Assembly (NCBI GenBank): GCA_002104895.1
Contig: MCFG01000052.1
Span: 176,501 to 190,000 of the forward strand
Length of the DNA stretch: 13,500 nt
Direction: 5' to 3'
Source of the DNA: Anaeromyces robustus
Taxonomy: Eukaryota; Neocallimastigomycota; Neocallimastigomycetes; Neocallimastigales; Neocallimastigaceae
The notes beneath the pieces were generated by a model. The model was not told the origin of the DNA. It saw nothing but the letters and a program-made list of their open reading frames with translations, and made no database searches. This document shows, one piece after another, positions 7,974-13,500 of this stretch; positions within the stretch are counted from its first letter, which is position 1; each line of letters opens with the position of its first letter. The position numbers and the translations under genes are program-made.

Positions 7974-9275
7974 CAATTTTTTTTTTTAAATAATTTTGAA
8001 AAAGTTTATATATATATTATATAATAATAATAATATATATAATTAATTATATTTTTTTGAAATAAAATGGATATAATTTTTTTTTAACAAAATTTCTAAT
8101 AATATTTAAGAATAACGATTTTAATTAATTTAATAAATGATAGTAATTAAAATACATATATTATCAATATATTATTATAATATTAATTTTAATCTATTTT
8201 TCATTGGTAAAATATATTAAATATGATATTGTTCATAAACTTTTTTTAATATTACTATAATTGTATTTTATTTTTAAATTTTAAAAATAAATTAGATACA
8301 TATATTATAATATATATCTAATATATAATAAATATATTATAATATAATTGTAATATATTTTTTATATTATTAATTATATTGTAATATATATCATATATAT
8401 ATTTTATATTATATAATAATATAATAATGTATATTCCAAAATTTTTATATTCATTTTAATTTGTAAAACCAAAAAATAATAATAAAGTTTGAAAAATATC
8501 GAAAATTTGAAAAAATTTCAAATAATTAAAAATTTGTTTTAACCTTTAAATATTCCATTTATTTAATATAATATATTTTAATGTTATTATTATATATTAT
8601 TATTAATATATAAAATGTTCAGATATTGGAATTATTGGCATTGAAAATAATATAAATATTAAAGTAACATTAAAGTTATATATTTAACATATTTACTAAT
8701 TTAGGAATTTATTAGAATTATTATAAATTCCTATATATATATATTTAATATATTTTATAGATTAATATAAAATATATTTCAATATATTAATATTATATTA
8801 ATATCCTATAAATATTATTATGGAACATATCAATTAATTAATAATAATATAATATAATATATATTGAAAAAAAATAAGAAAAAAATAAGAATTAATGTTA
8901 AATAATAAAATAATTATAAAAAATTTATATATATATATATTTTTTTTTTTTTTAAAGTAATAGGTGAATATGAATACTAATACCAAATACCAAGAAAAAA
9001 TGAATATTATTTAAATAATCATTATTATATACTAAAAGAAATAAAATTGACGATTTTTTGTTTTTCAATTATAACTATATTTTACAATTATAATTAATTC
9101 TAATATTAAATATTTATTATATTTATTATATTATTATAATCATTTATTATTTATTTATTTATTTTAATGCTACTTGCAGTAATAGTAAATAGTAATGTAA
9201 ATTTTTTTAGTAAGAAAAAAAGAATGTAGAATAAAAAGCTTAATATATATATAAATATTAAATACATTGACTATT

Positions 9276-9339
9276 TAAAGCCATTCCTTTAAATATAATA
9301 CTTAAGTAATTTAGTATTATATTTAAAGGAATGGCTTTA
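9276..9339. repeat. 27-bp inverted repeat (hairpin A of compound structure)
   Basis: Arms 9276-9302 and 9313-9339 are exact reverse complements with a 10-nt loop (9303-9312). The outer ends carry the G/C-rich words TAAAGCCATTCC and GGAATGGCTTTA. The last eight bases of the right arm also begin the next hairpin, so A and B cannot both be fully paired. Confidence 0.9.
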
Positions 9340-9385
9340 TTTTAATAAGTATTATTATTTAATAATACTTATTAAAATAAAGCCA
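9332..9385. repeat. 26-bp inverted repeat (hairpin B, overlaps hairpin A)
   Basis: Arms 9332-9357 and 9360-9385 are exact reverse complements separated by two bases, making a near-perfect palindrome. Its left end TGGCTTTA (9332-9339) is shared with hairpin A, so TAAAGCCA occurs at 9276, inverted at 9332, and again at 9378. The apex words (AATACTTA, TAAGTATT) also recur in hairpin A, suggesting that one arose from the other by inverted duplication. Confidence 0.9.
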
Positions 9386-9388
9386 CAA

Positions 9389-9403
9389 CATTATTTTGCC
9401 AAT
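9389..9403. repeat. Possible right end repeat matching 7682-7696
   Basis: CATTATTTTGCCAAT is the reverse complement of 7682-7696 at 14 of 15 positions. It sits four bases after the compound hairpin. Together the pair would delimit a 1,722-bp interval without coding capacity, as in a non-autonomous DNA transposon, but no target-site duplication is visible and the match is short. Confidence 0.35.
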
Positions 9404-9590
9404 AAAAAAGAAAAAATACAAAATCTTACAAGTATATTATATTTATTATGCCATTATTGATATATTTATTTATATATTATAATTATTTATCTATACATTA
9501 TATAACATTTATTTATTTATTTGAATAATACATTTTTGATAACTTTATATTATTAAACAAATAAAGTAATTTTATTATTAATTAAACATG

Positions 9591-9631
9591 ACCATATTAT
9601 ATATTATGATATTACCATATTATATATTATG
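9591..9631. repeat. 18-bp direct repeat, period 23
   Basis: ACCATATTATATATTATG occurs at 9591-9608 and exactly again at 9614-9631, separated by five bases. It is a short tandem duplication in intergenic DNA. Confidence 0.8.
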
Positions 9632-9679
9632 TATATTATTATAGATAATATTATAAATATTAAAATTTTAATATAAATT

Positions 9680-9759
9680 ATATAATATATTTTTATATAT
9701 TATGCAATTATAATATAATATATTTTTATATATTATGCAATTATAATATAATATATTTT
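9680..9759. repeat. 33-bp tandem repeat, 2.4 exact copies
   Basis: Every base from 9680 to 9726 matches the base 33 positions downstream, giving about 2.4 perfect copies of a unit that includes TATTATGCAATTATAA. Exact identity indicates recent expansion. Confidence 0.85.
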
Positions 9760-9904
9760 AATATATAATTTACCACTATTTATATATTAAATAAATCAAG
9801 AGGAAATTATTTTTATTTAGTAAATTGATAATTTTTAGAAAAAAAGTCATATATAATAGAATTATATATAGTATATTAATTGAAATACAATAGGTATTAG
9901 CATG

Positions 9905-10018
9905 AATAAAATAAAATATTAAATAAAATAAAATATTAAATAAAATATTAAATAAAATATTAAATAAAATAAAATAAAATAAAATAAAATAAAATAAAAT
10001 AAAATAAAATAAAATAAA
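9905..10018. repeat. AAAAT pentanucleotide microsatellite
   Basis: An irregular start with TAAATAAAATAT-type units (9905-9964) passes into an almost pure AAAAT array (about 9965-10018). Confidence 0.85.
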
Positions 10019-10330
10019 TATTATAGAATAAACTTTATTTTATATTAAAATTTGTTTTTTTTTTTTTTTTTTTAAATTTTTATAATATAGTTATAAAATT
10101 TTTATTATTTAATTTTTTATATATGCAATTGTTTTATTTATATTGATTATTATATATAGAATATATTAAATAAGTTGATAAATATATAATCAACCTATTT
10201 ATTAAATAAATATATTATTAAATAAATAAATGAAATAATAAATAAATAAGTAAATAAATATATAAATAAGTAAATAAAAAATAAATAATAACAAACAATA
10301 TATATTATTTATATTATTAAGAAATCTTTT

Positions 10331-10332
<2 letters not shown>

Positions 10333-10365
<33 letters not shown>

Positions 10366-10377
10366 CTTTCTTTCTTT
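10333..10377. repeat. Poly(T) tract, 33 bases, then CTTT repeats
   Basis: Thirty-three T residues (10333-10365) are followed by three CTTT-type units. The tract is preceded by CTTTTCC. It is a pyrimidine-only block of about 50 bases on the plus strand. Confidence 0.85.
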
Positions 10378-11346
10378 TTATATCAAATATATATAATAAT
10401 ATTTTTTTTTAATTTTATATTTAAAGAGAAAAATAAAAAAAAAGAAAAAATAAATAGCGTATAAATTGGTTAATAAAAAATTAAAATAATATTGAAAAGA
10501 TAACTTTTTGTTATTTTTAACATATATATATTTATAAAAGTATAGAATATAATCAAAAATTCGAATAAAAAATGATATAAAAAATATACAAGCATATAAA
10601 TATATATCAATATAAATTTTGAAACTAACTTGAATATATAAACAAAATAAAGAGTAATATACGAAGCATATTATATATATATAAATTAGCAACAAATATA
10701 AAATCAAAGAAAAAGTAAAATATATTTATTGAATGAAGAATTGTTACATGTTTATTTTTGATAGTAATATTATTAGAAACAAAATTAATAAAAGTCAAAA
10801 GAAGATAAAAAAGTTGATTGTAAAACAAAAACATATTTTATTTTAATATATATTTTATTTTATTTATAAAATTATAGTAATATTATTGATAAGTAAAATA
10901 ATTTGTAAATAATCAATCATATATATATTAAAAACAAAATAAAACAAAACAAAACAAAAAAATACAAAACAAAACAAACGTAAGAAAAAAAAGATTTTTT
11001 TTTCCTTTTTTTTTTTTTTTTCATTCTTTTTTTATATAATTTTTACAGAAAGACAAAAAAAAAAAAAAAAAGAGATATACTATTGAAAATAAGATATTAT
11101 TATAGAAAATTATGTATATCTTTTTATCACTATAAGTTTTTAGATAAAATTTAATTAAATATTAATTTATTATTTAGTTTTTTAACATCAGTTGTGTATA
11201 TTTACATACAAAAACAAAAAAACAAAAAACAAATTTAGTAATAATAATAATATATTATTATTATTTTTTTTTAAACAAAGTAATAATTCAATTTTACAAA
11301 AATAAAATAATAAAAAGAATAATTATAAAAACGACATAAAAATACA

Positions 11347-13500
11347 ATGATAGTATATGAAGAGGTAATTCTTTAATTATAATATTATAATTTATGTATA
11401 GAAATATATTTTATACTTTTAAAATATAATTATATTTATATTTTTTATATACTTGTAATTTATATAATTTATATTATTTTTTCAATTAAAAAAAAAAAAA
11501 AAAATAAAGTGTCCAACAAACAATGGATATTTAGATGATTCTTTTTCTAATGATGATTCTGAAACTGAAATTGAAAATGCTTTAGCTATTATCAATACTG
11601 AACTTAATGAAAAAATTATAAAAAGTGGTTATTTAAAAAAGAAAGGTGAAAAGAGAAAGGTTTGGAAGAAACGTTGGTTTGTGTTACGTTCAAATAGATT
11701 ATCATATTATAAGAATGAAAAGGTAAAATTTTATTTAATTAAAAACATTATATAAAATAATATTATCATTTTAATATTATTATTTAATAATATTATAAAT
11801 AATTAACAATTATTTATTATTATTGATATATTATAATATTACTTTTATTAAAATCAAATTCAATTATAATAAAATTTTTATTATTTTATTTCTATTAATT
11901 GAATTTATCTTTTAAATATATTTTCAATTATTATTCATTTGAAATTAAATAAAATTTATATATATATATATTTTAATTATACATTTAATAAAATAAAATG
12001 AAATAAAATAATCTGAAATACAACTTCATCAATAAAATAAAAAAAAAAAAAAAATCAATAGGAGTATAAATTATTGAAAGTCATTCCTTTAGATGATATT
12101 TATTCTGTATATAATTTTGAAAATCAACAAAAGTACTATTCACCTCCAAGTTCATTCAAATCGGATGTACCACAAGCTTCTCCTAAACCATCTAAACAAC
12201 ATATAGCTTTTTATGTTAATACCAATGAACGTACATATTTATTACAAGCACCTAGTGGGGATGAAAGAGATGAATGGATAAATGCTTTAAATTCTGCTAT
12301 ATCTGGGAAGAAAACTAGTAGTTTTAATCCACATGATTTTCTTGCTAATACTAATATTATACCATCTTCCAAAGTAAAGGAAATAGATCAAAAAATAAAT
12401 GAAATGGATAACATAAATAACAATAATACTACATCAAATTTAGAGTCATATATTCATCCTAATTCAAATAATAATTTTAATTCTAATTATGAAACCCGTG
12501 ATATACCTAATAATTGTCAAACTTATGAAGAGCAAGAACTTGATAAAATAAATGAAATGATACAAAGTAATATTGCGTTACAAATGCCAAAAGTTAATGT
12601 TAAAGAAGATTATAGTAAAGTTTATTATATTAATAATGATTTACCAAAGAATCCAAAATCAAAATCAACGAAAGCAGTTAATTTCTCTACTAGTGCGCCA
12701 AGTGTTCACATTTTAATAGATGAAGAAAGTGATGATGATACTGAAGATGTTAGAGCTGAAGAAGATGATGAACTTTCTTATGAAGAATTTAAAAAGACTG
12801 TTGTTAAGGATGAAAATGGTGATTATATTTGTAATAATGAAGAAAATTTAGAATTCTTTAATAGTGATGAAATATTAAATGTAATAGAAAAGAAATTAAA
12901 ATATGAAAATGAAATGAATCTTGCAAATTCACCTCCACCTTATTCAATGTCTCAACCTATCGCTATGCCTAAAAGAGTATTAAATGATTTAAAATTGGAT
13001 ACTGTTAAAAATCGTGTTAATTTATTGTCTAAAGAAAAATTAGAAATAGATGATGATGATGACGATGATGACGATGACGATGATGATGATGATGATGATA
13101 TGTTAGGTTCATCTTATGATGAAAAAAATCCTATATATACTCAAAGAAAAGAATATTTAAAACAACAAATGGAGAAAGATGTTATTGTTCAACAAGGATA
13201 TATGTATAAATATCGTAAGAATGCTTTAAAGAAAAAATGGAAAAAATACTGGTTTGTAATTAGAAGTGGTAATTTATTTATTTATAAAAATGAACAAGAA
13301 TATGTTGTTAAATCTATTATTCCATTAGAACATACTATGGCTATTTGTGAAGTTAAACGAACTAGTAGAATCGGAAGAAAAGGCAAGAAAAATAGAGTAA
13401 GATATTGTTTCCAACTTATTCAATCTGTTGTTCCAAAATCAATTGAAAGACATCAATCTATTGATTCAGTTATGACTAATGGTACTGATCTTTCAAATGA
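11347..13500 (+). CDS. Dual pleckstrin homology (PH) domain protein, 5' part
   Basis: Spliced gene open at the right edge: exons 11347-11364, 11510-11722 and 12062->13500, all phase 0, giving 556 complete residues. PH1 spans about residues 43-157. Gly46-Tyr47-Leu48 opens strand 1, Trp58-Lys-Lys-Arg61-Trp-Phe-Val-Leu-Arg66 is the strand 2 core, and Trp149 is the invariant Trp of the C-terminal helix; a Pro/Ser-rich insert fills about 98-122. Lys59-x-Arg61 fits the phosphoinositide-binding K-xn-[KR]-x-R motif. A linker (158-449), probably disordered, carries Asn-rich, acidic (297-314) and 17-Asp (407-423) runs and a PPxY motif (Pro368-Tyr371). PH2 starts near 452 with Gly456-Tyr-Met and Trp470-Lys-Lys-Tyr473-Trp-Phe; Tyr replaces the ligand-binding Arg. 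The Glu-Tyr...Ile-Pro-Leu wording after strand 3 recurs in both domains (78-87; 'QEY...IIPLEH'). Family membership is clear; a peripheral membrane adaptor role is inferred. Exon 1 is the least certain part. Confidence 0.88.
11365..11509 (+). other. Intron 1 of the dual-PH gene (145 nt)
   Basis: The donor is GTAATT after the sixth codon and the acceptor ends TAAAG at 11509, so the acceptor is AAG instead of the commoner TAG/CAG. It is almost pure A/T, with an A-rich 3' end in place of a pyrimidine tract. The frame 3' of it is open only if something is spliced on: the ATG at 11523 is out of frame and meets a stop within four codons. This supports, but does not prove, the short first exon. Confidence 0.55.
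11723..12061 (+). other. Intron 2 of the dual-PH gene (339 nt)
   Basis: The donor GTAAAA follows Lys77 and the acceptor is ATAG at 12058-12061, just before the Glu-Tyr of PH1. Joining the exons restores a continuous PH domain at the turn after strand 3, strong evidence for this splice. The intron is A/T-rich with many stops in all frames; a candidate branch region (CTGAAATACAAC) lies at about 12013-12024. Confidence 0.85.
13049..13099 (+). repeat. In-frame GAT/GAC repeat coding 17 Asp
   Basis: Seventeen consecutive Asp codons (14 GAT and 3 GAC) lie within exon 3 of the dual-PH gene. The interspersed GAC codons near the middle, with a pure GAT run at the 3' end, suggest ongoing slippage in the pure part. 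The encoded run adds to an already acidic linker between the two PH domains. Confidence 0.95.

Larger units (their letters stand above)
7726..9275. other. Gene-free DNA with microsatellites and palindromes
   Basis: No gene is seen in this 1.5 kb. It contains TTTA and AATG/AATA tetranucleotide arrays (7729-7858), a 48-bp palindrome (7926-7973), extended AT dinucleotide sequence (8280-8430), a hairpin with 11-bp arms at 8702-8712 and 8723-8733, and a 13-bp inverted repeat at 8747-8759 and 8766-8778. All frames are short. Confidence 0.65.
9404..11346. other. Intergenic DNA upstream of the dual-PH gene
   Basis: No gene is supported over about 1.9 kb. It holds short tandem repeats (9591-10018), a poly(T)/CTTT tract (10333-10377), an AAAAC-type repeat (10931-10979) and opposed A/T runs. 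Two overlapping minus-strand frames (10378-10707 and 10625-10834) encode only Phe/Ile/Tyr/Leu-rich text and are not credited. The last few hundred bases must hold the promoter and 5' leader of the PH gene; the final 60 bases before the ATG are A-rich with few stops to guide the exact start. Confidence 0.6.

Noticed and set aside
9591-10018. Short direct repeats considered as a CRISPR array
   Set aside because: The units are contiguous A/T tandem repeats without unique spacers, no cas genes are present and the DNA is eukaryotic.
10378-10834. Two overlapping minus-strand frames (10378-10707 and 10625-10834)
   Set aside because: They lie opposite an A-rich strand, overlap in different frames and encode only Phe/Ile/Tyr/Leu-rich text; best explained by composition.
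1-13500. tRNA, rRNA or other structured RNA genes
   Set aside because: No stretch has the G+C, cloverleaf arms or conserved TTCGA-box context expected; the TTCGA at 2729-2733 belongs to an A/T hairpin.

Overview
The window looks like nuclear DNA of a eukaryote with an extremely A+T-rich genome. Non-coding stretches are almost pure A/T (in the line 781-840 only 3 of 60 bases are G or C). Coding DNA is visibly richer (12 of 60 at 4021-4080, 22 of 60 at 12121-12180). There are homopolymer runs up to 45 bases, spliceosomal-type GT...AG introns and no bacterial gene spacing. The dual-PH protein at the right end has the architecture and 'EY...I.PL..I' wording I associate with a fungal dual-PH family. 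With the long, very A+T-rich intergenic DNA this suggests an anaerobic gut fungus (Neocallimastigomycota). The organism call is inference; Dictyostelium-like or apicomplexan DNA is less likely but not excluded.

Layout. 1-3855 holds no recognisable gene; it is low-complexity DNA with long poly-A/poly-T tracts, a strongly purine-skewed block (about 401-1680), a perfect 21-bp inverted repeat (2713-2774) and a (TTTA)4(TTTG)8 microsatellite. 3856-5019 (+) is one intact 387-codon reading frame of unknown function, followed closely by a strong hairpin (5034-5063). 5020-11346 is again gene-poor, but rich in structured DNA: a 33-bp inverted repeat (6227-6315), a tandem duplication of about 146 bp (6921-7212), a perfect 48-bp palindrome (7926-7973), two overlapping and mutually exclusive hairpins (9276-9385) and short tandem arrays (9591-10018). 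11347 to the right edge (+) is the 5' part of a spliced gene for a protein with two pleckstrin homology domains, in three visible exons; it continues beyond the window.

The two genes show no functional link. The most unusual signals are two. First, a G/C-bearing 20-nt motif occurs twice in inverted orientation (2867-2886 and 5532-5551, 19 of 20 matching), bracketing the orphan gene. Second, there is the compound hairpin at 9276-9385, which with a 15-nt end repeat at 7682-7696 may mark a non-autonomous mobile element. No tRNA, rRNA, CRISPR array or known transposase was seen.
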